This document shows positions 25,014 through 32,995 of a stretch of 37,239 nt of DNA, one piece after another (the stretch's first letter is position 1; each line of letters opens with the position of its first letter). Under the pieces are notes generated by a model, which was not told where the DNA came from, ran no database searches, and was given only the letters and a program-made list of their open reading frames with translations. Source of the DNA: a bacterium (lineage in GTDB: Bacteria; Zhuqueibacterota; Zhuqueibacteria; Zhuqueibacterales; Geothermadaptataceae); contig JAJRYV010000082.1 in assembly GCA_024275575.1 (NCBI GenBank), positions 1-37,239 on the forward strand, given 5' to 3'. A program made the translations under genes and the position numbers.

Positions 25014-26156
25014 ATGTTGAAAAAAACCTCTGCACAGACATTGATCGAAACGAATAAGGAGTTGACACAACACTTATTCGAACTGCACAACATCTTCAAA
25101 GTTTCGGCAGAGCTCACATCAATTATCGATGTACCAAAGCTAAAGTACACTTACCTTGTAAACGTCATTGGAATTTTGCGGGCCAGTGGTGCGATCCTGT
25201 TATTGCCGACGCATGCACGATCAAAAACACTGAAAGTCGCCCTCCACAGGGGGATTGAAAAATCGATAACAGATGCAATAAGTATACCCATTCTGCCGAT
25301 CTTGCAGAATTCACTGCAAGACGCCGGCAGCACTTATAATATCCTCGATATTGATAATAAAAATTCCCGCTTGATTCTGCAGGATTCTTATGAAACCCTG
25401 AAAAAAGCAGGGATAAAACTCGTTGCCCCACTCACCCATCTGGACCAGTTTCTCGGTATCATGCTTGTTAGTGAATCGATCAATCCAAACGGATTCAGGC
25501 CAACTGATTTTGATCTGTTTTCGATTTTGAACAATTTTTTCTCAACGGTTCATTCGCATGCGACACTCATCCATAAATTAAAAAATCTGAGCTCAACAGA
25601 CTACCTGACCACTCTTCTGAACAGACGCGCTTTCAACAGCGCCCTCGCAACCGAGATTTCACGCTCCAGCCGACACGGCCTGCAATTCAGCCTGGCATTA
25701 ATCGATATCGATCACTTCAAGCAGTACAATGACAACAACGGCCATCTCGCCGGCGATGCGCTGTTAAAAATATTCGCCCGGATTCTGCGGCAGTGTTCAC
25801 GCTCGAGTGATATCATCGCCCGGTTTGGCGGTGAAGAATTTGCCATCATTCTCATTGGAGTGGACAATGAGGGAACGCTGCTGTTTTGCAAACGATTGCT
25901 GAAAACGATTAAAAGCTATGCTTTCGAAAATGCTGAAGAGCAACCGCTGGGCTTTGTCAGCGCCAGTATCGGAACCGCCTGTTTCCCCGGAAATGCAAAA
26001 TCCGAAAAAGAACTCATCACTTGCGCGGACCTGGCGATGTATCAGGCAAAAAATGCAGGAAGAAATTGTGTCAGGCAATTCAAAAATGAAATTGATAACG
26101 AATCAGGCAAAGCGTTCAGCCGGTTTAAACGCCCCATTCGAAGAAAGGTTAAATGA
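25014..26156 (+). CDS. GAF-GGDEF diguanylate cyclase
   Basis: This 380-residue protein should make cyclic di-GMP from two GTP. Residues ~25-180 form a GAF-like sensor region (LHNIFKVSAELTSIID... LGIMLVSE). The GGDEF domain starts at STDYLTTLLNRRAF, with ALIDIDHFK for metal binding, active-site GGEEF (272-276), and an inhibitory I-site RSSD (263-266) exactly five residues upstream, implying product feedback. No membrane segment is present, so it is cytosolic. The ATG at 25014 is chosen; a TTG at 25011 precedes it and no strong ribosome site is seen. Its stop overlaps the start of the processing protease. Confidence 0.93.
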   Translation: MLKKTSAQTLIETNKELTQHLFELHNIFKVSAELTSIIDVPKLKYTYLVNVIGILRASGAILLLPTHARSKTLKVALHRGIEKSITDAISIPILPILQNSLQDAGSTYNILDIDNKNSRLILQDSYETLKKAGIKLVAPLTHLDQFLGIMLVSESINPNGFRPTDFDLFSILNNFFSTVHSHATLIHKLKNLSSTDYLTTLLNRRAFNSALATEISRSSRHGLQFSLALIDIDHFKQYNDNNGHLAGDALLKIFARILRQCSRSSDIIARFGGEEFAIILIGVDNEGTLLFCKRLLKTIKSYAFENAEEQPLGFVSASIGTACFPGNAKSEKELITCADLAMYQAKNAGRNCVRQFKNEIDNESGKAFSRFKRPIRRKVK

Positions 26157-27784
26157 TGAAAAAACTCCTGCTGACTTCTACGATCACGATCGCAGTCATC
26201 CTGACACTTGCGAGCTTTACCGGAGGGCGGCATACACAAAATGCGATGGCATTCGGCAACTCCATCAATGAAAAAATGGAAATTTTCAAACTCATCATGG
26301 AAACCGTACAACAACGCTATGTCGAAGAACATTCGGCAGAAGAGCTATTAGAATTTGCCATCGACGGCATGCTGGCCAAGCTCGATCCGCATACGGCATA
26401 TATGCCGGTGGACAATTTCAAACGCTGGAATAAAAATTTTGAAGGATTTCAGGGGATCGGCATTCATTATATTTTTATCGATGAAAAACCGACGATCACC
26501 GGATTTGTCAACGATTCACCAGCCCGCAATACCGGTCTGCTCGTGGGCGACAGGATAACCCGAATCGATGGCCGGGCAACCAGCGGATTGAGCCGATATG
26601 AAATTTCAAATCTGATCACCAATTCCCCTTATGCTAAGCTGAGAGTGAAGGTTTGGCGGCCCTCTTCCGAGCAGGAAATGGATTTCAACATCCGCCGGAC
26701 ACACCTGAATTTGAACAGCGTTTTAATAAAGACGATGGTTTCCCCTGATGTCGGTTATATTTTGCTCGATCGCTTTTGCAGCAATACGGCTTTTGAATTG
26801 GACTATGCTCTGGAATCACTTGCGCGCAAGGGCATGCGAGGGCTGATTCTCGATCTGCGCGATAACGGCGGCGGTTACCTTTCATCTGCGGTGGAAGTCG
26901 CCGGCCGGTTTTTACCTGCAGGCAAACTCATCGTCTATACGCTTGGAAAACATCCGGATTCGTATCAGGAATACCGGGCCTCACGCACTTCGGATTTTGC
27001 CAGTCTGCCTCTCACTATTTTAGTAAATCACGGTACTGCGAGCGCTGCGGAAATCGTTGCCGGCGCATTGCAGGATTGGGACCGCGCATTGATCGTCGGC
27101 GAAACCAGTTTCGGCAAGGGCCTGGTGCAGAGCCAGTACCGCTTCCGCGATGGCTCTGCCCTGCTCGTGACCACTGCCAAATATTACACACCCTTAGGCC
27201 GGCTGATACAGCGAAATTATTACAATCGCACCAAAGATGAATATTATTACGATGCTTATGATGAATACGCGCGGCAGCCCGAACACAACAAACTGGGGCA
27301 TAAAACATTCCTGACACCCCGCGGGCGAAAAGTCTATGGCGGTGGTGGAATTACGCCGGATTTATGGGTACGCAACACCGATGCTGGTCTTTCCGATGAT
27401 TTACTTGCACTTTACCTCAATCATAACGAGCAGGTTCTCGAATTTGTGCTGAACCTCGTGCAAAAACGGCGGCAAATTGCGGATTTGCCCATTGAAAAAA
27501 TAAACAGACAAATTATAATTTACGAAAATGAATTACAGGAATTCCGCCGACTCGCCGGCAGTCTTGGGGCACGTTTTTCCGCAGATTTCTTCAGAAAAAA
27601 CAGGGATGACATTTGTTTTTTACTGCGCCGTGAAATCGGTTATCTGACACACGGGCCCTTGGGGCGTTTCACCGTCGCTATGGTTCGTGACCACCAATTG
27701 AATTCTGCAATCAGCAGCCTCGACCAGGCCGATGATCTTGTGCAGTATCAACTCTCCCATGTAGCTAAAGAAAAAACGGAATAG
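26153..27784 (+). CDS. ctpA: C-terminal processing peptidase (S41 family, PDZ domain)
   Basis: This 543-residue exported serine protease of the CtpA/Prc type cleaves periplasmic proteins near their C-termini. It has a signal/anchor segment (LLLTSTITIAVILTLASF), then the N-terminal helical region and a PDZ domain (about 95-180, GFQGIGIHY...SPARNTGLLVGDRI). The catalytic dyad is Ser297 in GTASAAE and Lys322 in GKGLVQ, with Gln326; spacings of 25 and 4 fit the family. After the protease core there is a C-terminal helical extension of ~120 residues. Translation is coupled to the GGDEF gene: ATGATG overlaps its TGA, and AAAGG lies five bases upstream. Confidence 0.93.
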   Translation: MMKKLLLTSTITIAVILTLASFTGGRHTQNAMAFGNSINEKMEIFKLIMETVQQRYVEEHSAEELLEFAIDGMLAKLDPHTAYMPVDNFKRWNKNFEGFQGIGIHYIFIDEKPTITGFVNDSPARNTGLLVGDRITRIDGRATSGLSRYEISNLITNSPYAKLRVKVWRPSSEQEMDFNIRRTHLNLNSVLIKTMVSPDVGYILLDRFCSNTAFELDYALESLARKGMRGLILDLRDNGGGYLSSAVEVAGRFLPAGKLIVYTLGKHPDSYQEYRASRTSDFASLPLTILVNHGTASAAEIVAGALQDWDRALIVGETSFGKGLVQSQYRFRDGSALLVTTAKYYTPLGRLIQRNYYNRTKDEYYYDAYDEYARQPEHNKLGHKTFLTPRGRKVYGGGGITPDLWVRNTDAGLSDDLLALYLNHNEQVLEFVLNLVQKRRQIADLPIEKINRQIIIYENELQEFRRLAGSLGARFSADFFRKNRDDICFLLRREIGYLTHGPLGRFTVAMVRDHQLNSAISSLDQADDLVQYQLSHVAKEKTE

Positions 27785-28095
27785 GGCGCCGGTCTCAGGG
27801 TAAACTCAGCCGAGATGACTGATCTTAAATATTTGAGATAGCCACCCACCCCGGTACTGGTTAGGCAAAATATGCTCGTTGAGGATTTAAGCCCACATCC
27901 TGCCCCGTCAAGGAATCCCCGACGGAATCGATGGCTGGATTCTACGGGTGACCAGCGGGAAAAATCCTGCCAAGCAGGTATGGCTAAACAACTATCCGGC
28001 TTCGGCACTAAATTTATTAAAACAGCAAAAACATCCCCGGGTCGCACCTCCCACAAATGCATCGGAAGATAAACGAGAGGTGCGTCGCATATTCC
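27785..28095. other. Intergenic between convergent protease and amylase genes
   Basis: No gene is supported. The middle (27890-27975) is GC-rich and reads like repeat-type filler, with a small hairpin CCGTC / GACGG at 27905-27925. The right edge holds the 17-base repeat that follows sorting-domain genes (28073-28089). A minus-strand frame of about 100 codons here has no ribosome site and runs into the protease gene. Confidence 0.5.
28073..28089 (-). repeat. TGCGACGCAC repeat behind the amylase gene
   Basis: On the minus strand TGCGACGCACCTCTCGT starts six bases after the amylase stop. It differs at one position from 507-523, which follows the other sorting-domain gene by two bases. Confidence 0.55.
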
Positions 28096-30432
28096 TTATT
28101 TCAAAAGCAGTAATTTTTGCGTTTCAACCCGGCGATTCCAGCTTAACCTCAGATAATAGATGCCGCTAGGGGTATCCGATCCAGCCTGCCAGGTGAGCTC
28201 GTAATTCCCGGCAGCCCGTTTTTCGTTGATCAAAGTTGCTGTTTTTTGCCCGAGTGTATTGTAAATCACGGCATTGACAAAACCCGCAGCCGGCAGTGCA
28301 AAGCGAATATGAGTCGCCGGATTGAAAGGGTTGGGATAATTGGGAGAAACCGCGAAAGACTGCGGCAGCATCATTTTATCTTCAGCTTGCCCCACAGATC
28401 GCTTGCCGCTATAAGCGAGATAATCACTCTGCTTCACCCAAACAGCATATCCCCGACTCGGCGCCGAAATCCACACCCGGCCGTCAGAATAGACATAGGT
28501 CGTTTCACTGTTATCAAAGGCATTGACCAGCGTCGTATTGGCCCAATTGGAAAATCCTGAGGGCGAACTATCGACCCAGAGTCCTTTGGTCGAGGAATCA
28601 TGATTATTGATCGCCACGATGGCGCCGTCACGCGTGCCATTGCCTTGCCGCCGCGCAACGTACACATTGTAAGTATCGCCGGAGGGCCAGGGGTTGCCGA
28701 TTTCACTGAGAACAGTAAGGGATCCGCCGAGATAGTTTTTACGCACGTGAATCAACTTTTTGATATCGGTTTGCAGGCTGGCCGGCGCTGTTATCTGATA
28801 GCTGTTATCATGTGCATCGACCTGGGTTACGCCATAATAATGAGGATAAAAAATACACGGACGGCCCTCGTGGGTTAAAATATAGGCGTAGGCCATTTTA
28901 AAATCTTTGGTCAGCCATTTGTCACGTTCTTTTCCCGTATCGTGGTTATCGATAAAAGTCACGATCGATGTACCAGGCAAGCCGTTGCCGCTATTGTTGC
29001 GCACCATGCCGGCATGATTGAGCCAGGCCATATTAAAACTGCTCTGATCGCCGTTGGCCATATCTTTAAGAGTATTCTTGAGCGGAAAATCGAAGCCGTC
29101 GACATCGGCGCCACCGCTTGCCACATTGTTGACCCAGTCGCGGATGCGATAATCTGCACCCCAGTACTCCCCGACGATGAATCGTTGCGAGCCACCGAGT
29201 GTCGGCAGATTATTTACCCAGTCAGCGACGAACGACTCCTGAAATCCACGCACGAAATCGAGCCGAAATCCGTCGAAGCTAATCTGATTGGCCAGCCAGT
29301 AACCCCAATCTTTCAGGCGCGTTTGCACCGCTGTGCTGAATGTATTGAGATCATTGCCAAAAAATTTCGTATTGGTGATAATCTCATCAGAACCGGGAAA
29401 TCCGAGCCAGTCGTTATTGTCGACCGGATGAAAATCGGTGTAATTCCAGGTATAGTTTTGTTCGCCCGTTCCCGTATGGGTCACATAAGCGATGCCGGTA
29501 TTTGTATGCGCTTCCAGCGTGGAGCTTGCAAGGTTGCTGCCATTATGCCAAATGGCGCCGGGATAATAACTGTTGGTCTGATCGGCCCAGGCCCACTGCC
29601 AGCCGTTGCTGGTGTCTTCACGGCGGGCTATCAGACGAATTTCGATGTCATGCACCGAGCTCAGACTGATTTTGTATTCATCGATAGCTGAGGCATCCTC
29701 GATATGTCCGCGGACTGTGCGCCCGGAGCCGGGGAAAGCATTCCAGCTTCCACCACCATCATTCGGTTCACTCTCCCAGGTATCCGTACCGTTGGGTCCG
29801 ATACCGGTCCAATCGATCATCACATCGTAACCACGCTCGGTTTTGCTGGCGCTCCAGTTCAGAGTTGCACCAACAATCTGAATGTAATAATCACCGGCGG
29901 CAGCATTGGGGATGAGCCAGAGGATTTCATTGGTCGGATAAGACTGGTATTGCGTGCCGTTACGGTAAGCTTTATCGAAGACGTACTGTTTGACGGCGGG
30001 ATTGGATTCGTCTTCATCGCTGCTGGTATAGATATGATTGAGCACAACATCGGCGTAGACCTCAATTTTCGGACTGCTATGCATGCTGGAAATCATGTTT
30101 TCAAGTTCGGAACGGCTGCCAAAACGGGTTTCGCTAGTCCCTTTCTGGTTATAATTCCCCAGATCGTAATGATCGAAAATGCCGTAGCCCATATCGTAAA
30201 TACCAAAGTTCCCCTTGCATGGAACAGGCACCCAGATACCGGTAATACCGGCATTTTTGAGTTCCCCCGATTTGGCTGCGAGGCTATCCCACCACGTACC
30301 GTTTCCGGCAGTGTCATCCACCGGAACATCCCAGTAAAACGCCTGCATCATAGCGTCATTCTGAGCTAGAAGCGTCGGGCTGATCACCATCGACAGGGCG
30401 AGAAATAGCCAATATCGTTTTCTCATTTTCAT
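28096..30432 (-). CDS. Secreted GH13 alpha-amylase with C-terminal sorting domain
   Basis: This protein of about 778 residues hydrolyses alpha-1,4-glucans. Signal peptide: KMRKRYWLFLALSMVISPTLLA. GH13 regions are present in order: DVVLNH (128-133), the nucleophile in GFRLDFVRG (Asp392), the acid/base in IVGEYWG (Glu422) and FIDNHD (Asp498). Between domain A strand 3 and the second half lies an unusual insertion at about 150-330 with beta-rich, PPC-like features (WLIPNAAAGDYYIQI, WESEPNDGG). The last ~85 residues, from SPNYPNPFNPATHIRFALP to VETQKLLLLK, form a FlgD-like sorting domain, implying export across the outer membrane. The ATG at 30432 has GGAGG four bases upstream. An operator-like palindrome lies about 140 bases upstream. 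Confidence 0.95.
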   Translation of the reverse strand: MKMRKRYWLFLALSMVISPTLLAQNDAMMQAFYWDVPVDDTAGNGTWWDSLAAKSGELKNAGITGIWVPVPCKGNFGIYDMGYGIFDHYDLGNYNQKGTSETRFGSRSELENMISSMHSSPKIEVYADVVLNHIYTSSDEDESNPAVKQYVFDKAYRNGTQYQSYPTNEILWLIPNAAAGDYYIQIVGATLNWSASKTERGYDVMIDWTGIGPNGTDTWESEPNDGGGSWNAFPGSGRTVRGHIEDASAIDEYKISLSSVHDIEIRLIARREDTSNGWQWAWADQTNSYYPGAIWHNGSNLASSTLEAHTNTGIAYVTHTGTGEQNYTWNYTDFHPVDNNDWLGFPGSDEIITNTKFFGNDLNTFSTAVQTRLKDWGYWLANQISFDGFRLDFVRGFQESFVADWVNNLPTLGGSQRFIVGEYWGADYRIRDWVNNVASGGADVDGFDFPLKNTLKDMANGDQSSFNMAWLNHAGMVRNNSGNGLPGTSIVTFIDNHDTGKERDKWLTKDFKMAYAYILTHEGRPCIFYPHYYGVTQVDAHDNSYQITAPASLQTDIKKLIHVRKNYLGGSLTVLSEIGNPWPSGDTYNVYVARRQGNGTRDGAIVAINNHDSSTKGLWVDSSPSGFSNWANTTLVNAFDNSETTYVYSDGRVWISAPSRGYAVWVKQSDYLAYSGKRSVGQAEDKMMLPQSFAVSPNYPNPFNPATHIRFALPAAGFVNAVIYNTLGQKTATLINEKRAAGNYELTWQAGSDTPSGIYYLRLSWNRRVETQKLLLLK

Positions 30433-30570
30433 GAGTCCTCCATAAAAAAGTGAAAAAAAACGGGAAATTAAATAAATAAGAACAGCGCAAAGAGAAAAAG
30501 CATGAAACCATTTCCAGAAAAAATTCCTGCTCAATAGTTTTAGAAAATGGTTTATTTAGTGCAGATCAAG

Positions 30571-30584
30571 GGAAGTGCTTCCAT
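30571..30584 (-). promoter_or_regulatory. LacI-type operator-like palindrome upstream of the amylase
   Basis: GGAAGTGCTTCCAT is identical to 18991-19004. It lies about 140 bases before the amylase ATG, adjacent to a TTGATC that could serve as -35. The shared 14-mer suggests co-regulation of amylase and symporter by a LacI-family sugar repressor encoded elsewhere. Confidence 0.55.
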
Positions 30585-30763
30585 GTTAGAAGATTAATCT
30601 GTTAAAAACAAGGATTTTCCGACCAAAGTATTTAAAAAATTATTATTAATTGTTACCTATAACTACCCACGACGAAAATAACCGGTGGTTTTTATTGATC
30701 TTTCCGAAAAAAGAAGTAAATTACAGCAGAAAAGCACCAACTATTTATTTAGCCTTTATTGTT

Positions 30764-30843
30764 CTCGCGGAGACGCAGTAGCGCAGAGAAAAACAGCATA
30801 AAATATTTAAAAACAAAGCTCTGCGTCTCAGCGACTCGGCGAG
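30764..30843. repeat. Inverted repeat of the CTCTGCGTCTC type
   Basis: The left arm at 30764-30788 and right arm at 30819-30843 are 25-base imperfect inverted copies (CTCTGCG...CTC.GCGAG) separated by 30 AT-rich bases. Similar CTCTGCGTCTCnGCG sequences recur between genes in many unrelated bacteria. Function unknown. Confidence 0.55.
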
Positions 30844-30952
30844 ATGATTTTTTTTGATAAAAAATCAAGTTTCCAACTATGCTTTATAAGAACTACAATG
30901 AAATCAATTACCTATCAAGCCTCTTTAAAAATTTGTAAATAATGCAGGTTAG

Positions 30953-30966
30953 TGTCCGTTCGGTCA
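30953..30966 (+). promoter_or_regulatory. TetR-type palindrome upstream of the MeaB gene
   Basis: TGTCCGTTCGGTCA has the dyad TGnCCG-nn-CGGnCA, the form of many TetR-family operators. It is 75 bases upstream of the MeaB start. No regulator gene is nearby. Confidence 0.35.
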
Positions 30967-31040
30967 TCAATAAAGATATTCATCAATTTATGAATTGATC
31001 AGATTAAAAAGCGCTGCCGGGCAAAAGAAATGCCGTCCTG

Positions 31041-32246
31041 ATGAAATCCAAAAAAAAGAAAAACCCGAAGCCAACAAAGCCGGAATGGATTCCTGCAGCT
31101 AAAAAGCGGAGCACCGATTTCGCAACGCTCGTCCAGCCCGGTGTTGTGGGCCGCCACGATGGAATACCCGGGCAGATGGCTTCGGCAAAAACCTCGGTTG
31201 CGACGATTAAAAAAATGCCCGCATTAAAAACTGAAGATTTCATCGCCGGTATTCACGCCGGCGACCGGACAATCCTCGCACGGGCGATCACTCTCATCGA
31301 AAGCAATGCCGAGGCACATCAAAAGCAAGCACAGTCTGTACTCACAGCGCTCATGCCACTCAGCGGCAATGCTATTCGCATCGGTATAACCGGTGTACCC
31401 GGCGCCGGGAAAAGTACATTCATCGAAGCATTCGGTTTGTATCTCATCGGTCGGGGACATCGTGTTGCGGTTCTTGCCGTCGATCCCAGCAGCGCCATTA
31501 CCGGAGGCAGTATTTTAGGTGATAAAACGCGCATGGAAAAGCTGGCCGGCCATCCGGACAGCTTTATCCGCCCCTGCCCTTCCGGCGGTGCTTTGGGTGG
31601 CGTCGCACGAAAAACGCGGGAGACGATGCTGGTTTGCGAGGCAGCAGGCTTTGATATCATTCTCGTCGAAACAGTCGGTGTCGGCCAAAGCGAAATCAGC
31701 GTGCGCTCGATGGTGGATTTTTTCCTGCTGATACAAATCGCCGGTGGAGGCGATGAGCTGCAAGGCATCAAAAAGGGCGTCATGGAGATTTCCGACGCCA
31801 TCATCGTCAACAAAGCTGACGGTGAGAACCGCACAAAAGCTGAAGCAGCAAAGCAGGAATATGCCACAGCCTTGCATTACACCACGCCTCACACACGCGG
31901 ATGGCAGCCCCATGTTTTTACCTGCTCAGCTATTTCCGGAGCAGGTATTCCTGAGCTATGGCAGGTTATCGAAAAATTCATCCGCATCACCAAAGAGAAC
32001 AAGGTTTTTGCAGAACGCCGGCGCAATCAAGCGCGGCAGTGGATGCATGCGATGATCGAAGAATATTTACATTCTGTTTTTTTTAAAAATACCGGTATTC
32101 AGCAGGTCTTACCTCAAATTGAAAATGCTGTCCTTTCAGGAAAAATGCCCCCAACGATCGCAGCACAAAAACTGGCCGAGATATTTGAAGAGAATATCAA
32201 GCAACTAACCGATAAAAATAGTTTATCCGCCAGCAAACCCTGGTAA
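31041..32246 (+). CDS. meaB: Methylmalonyl-CoA mutase-associated GTPase (MeaB/ArgK family)
   Basis: This 401-residue G3E-type GTPase protects and reloads B12-dependent acyl-CoA mutases. Walker A is GVPGAGKS (118-125). Further motifs are AVDPSS, the MeaB-specific TRMEKL..HPDSFIRPCPSGG.LGGVARKTRE region, VETVGVGQSE (switch region), and the base-recognition motif NKADGEN. The family normally starts near residue 60 (MPALKTEDFIAGIHAGDRTILARAITLIES); here a basic extension of ~58 residues (KSKKKKNPKPTKPEW...) precedes it, and no start has a good ribosome site. An internal ATG (31215) may be the real start. No mutase gene is adjacent. Confidence 0.92.
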   Translation: MKSKKKKNPKPTKPEWIPAAKKRSTDFATLVQPGVVGRHDGIPGQMASAKTSVATIKKMPALKTEDFIAGIHAGDRTILARAITLIESNAEAHQKQAQSVLTALMPLSGNAIRIGITGVPGAGKSTFIEAFGLYLIGRGHRVAVLAVDPSSAITGGSILGDKTRMEKLAGHPDSFIRPCPSGGALGGVARKTRETMLVCEAAGFDIILVETVGVGQSEISVRSMVDFFLLIQIAGGGDELQGIKKGVMEISDAIIVNKADGENRTKAEAAKQEYATALHYTTPHTRGWQPHVFTCSAISGAGIPELWQVIEKFIRITKENKVFAERRRNQARQWMHAMIEEYLHSVFFKNTGIQQVLPQIENAVLSGKMPPTIAAQKLAEIFEENIKQLTDKNSLSASKPW

Positions 32247-32432
32247 GGAAAACATATCAAGCCCCCCCGGATCGTTGGATCAAGATGCTTTTTGCAGCTC
32301 TGGATACAAGCTCAAAATTAATCCTTTTTCATCCGGAGAGTTTTTTCGCAAAAAATGGAGATCTGCTTTATATATTGTACATCATTTAACGAGAGTATCC
32401 TATATAACAGGAATACAATGGGTTAGATTTGC

Positions 32433-32461
32433 TTGACATTCGTAAAATGATCGAATATATT
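32433..32461 (+). promoter_or_regulatory. Consensus sigma-70 promoter of the GTPase operon
   Basis: TTGACA (32433-32438) and TATATT (32456-32461) are separated by exactly 17 bases. The predicted start is about 25 bases before the first gene, leaving a short leader with AGGAAAGG four bases before the ATG. Confidence 0.8.
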
Positions 32462-32493
32462 CACTTCAGGAAAAAACTAACCAGGAAAGGCTT

Positions 32494-32892
32494 ATGAGCG
32501 AGAAAAAAGAAAAACATCCTGAAGAAACTATTTCATCTCCGTTGGGCAGCCTTGATCAAATCCGTGACATCATTCTTGGTGAACACATCGAAGAATGGGA
32601 AAAGCAATTTGCCAGGCTTGATGCTTCGATCGCAAAACTTCGAAATGATACCAGCGCCCAATTCAAAGAAGTGCAAGTAAAACTCAACGAAAATGCCAAT
32701 CAGGCCCAGGATGAAACCGGTAAGCTGGCTGAAAAATCTGAACAATCCGTCACCGAGCTGCGAGCGTTACTCAAGAAATTTCACCATGAACTCGGACAGC
32801 GAATCGAAGAACTGGATGAAAACAAAGTTGATAAAGATTCCATCGGGGAAGTTTTTATTCAATGGGGACAGCGGGTAAAATCAAAAACGTGA
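32494..32892 (+). CDS. Coiled-coil protein, first gene of the GTPase operon
   Basis: This 132-residue, highly charged protein is almost entirely helical and heptad-like from residue ~30 to 115 (FARLDASIAKLRNDTSAQF ... LLKKFHHELGQRIEELDENK). It has no signal peptide or membrane segment. The N-terminus contains GSLDQIRDIILGEHIEEWEKQF, reminiscent of the start of the downstream OmpA-domain protein (RLRTLILQEDINRVSKLQEEL), so the two may share a short N-terminal module built on an (I/L)(I/L)(L/Q).(E/H).I motif. The ATG has AGGAAAGG. It is followed after 19 bases by the ATG of the OmpA-domain gene. I do not recognise the family. Confidence 0.82.
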   Translation: MSEKKEKHPEETISSPLGSLDQIRDIILGEHIEEWEKQFARLDASIAKLRNDTSAQFKEVQVKLNENANQAQDETGKLAEKSEQSVTELRALLKKFHHELGQRIEELDENKVDKDSIGEVFIQWGQRVKSKT

Positions 32893-32911
32893 GCGGATGC
32901 GGAAATAACAC

Positions 32912-32995
32912 ATGAACCCGAACCAAATTGAATAACAAGCGGTAAAGCGTCTGCGTACGCTCATTTTACAGGAAGACATCAACCGCGTCTCGAAA
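32912..32995 (+). other. Likely original 5' end of the OmpA-domain gene, cut by a TAA
   Basis: An ATG at 32912 with GGAA eight bases upstream reads MNPNQIE, then TAA (32933-32935), then QAVKRLRTLILQEDINRVSK in the same frame, directly into the downstream protein. A single C-to-T change from CAA would give this stop. Translation today would need a start after it: TTG at 32996, or CTG at 32951. Confidence 0.6.

Larger units (their letters stand above)
30433..31040. other. Divergent intergenic region between amylase and MeaB genes
   Basis: The 608 bases contain no supported gene. They hold the amylase operator (30571-30584), an AT-rich stretch, an inverted repeat (30764-30843), a TetR-type palindrome (30953-30966) and a small hairpin ATCAATT-TATG-AATTGAT (30982-30999). 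Minus-strand TTGATC directly beside the operator could be a -35 box for the amylase gene. Confidence 0.5.

Noticed and set aside
27748-28062. Minus-strand open frame of 104 codons between protease and amylase
   Set aside because: It runs from repeat-like intergenic DNA into the antisense of the protease gene and has no supporting start signal.
28942-29691. Plus-strand open frame of 249 codons
   Set aside because: It is entirely antisense to the conserved GH13 amylase, with no ribosome site and no recognisable motif; a shadow frame.
29704-30369. Plus-strand open frame of 221 codons
   Set aside because: It too is antisense to the amylase N-terminal region and follows its codon pattern.
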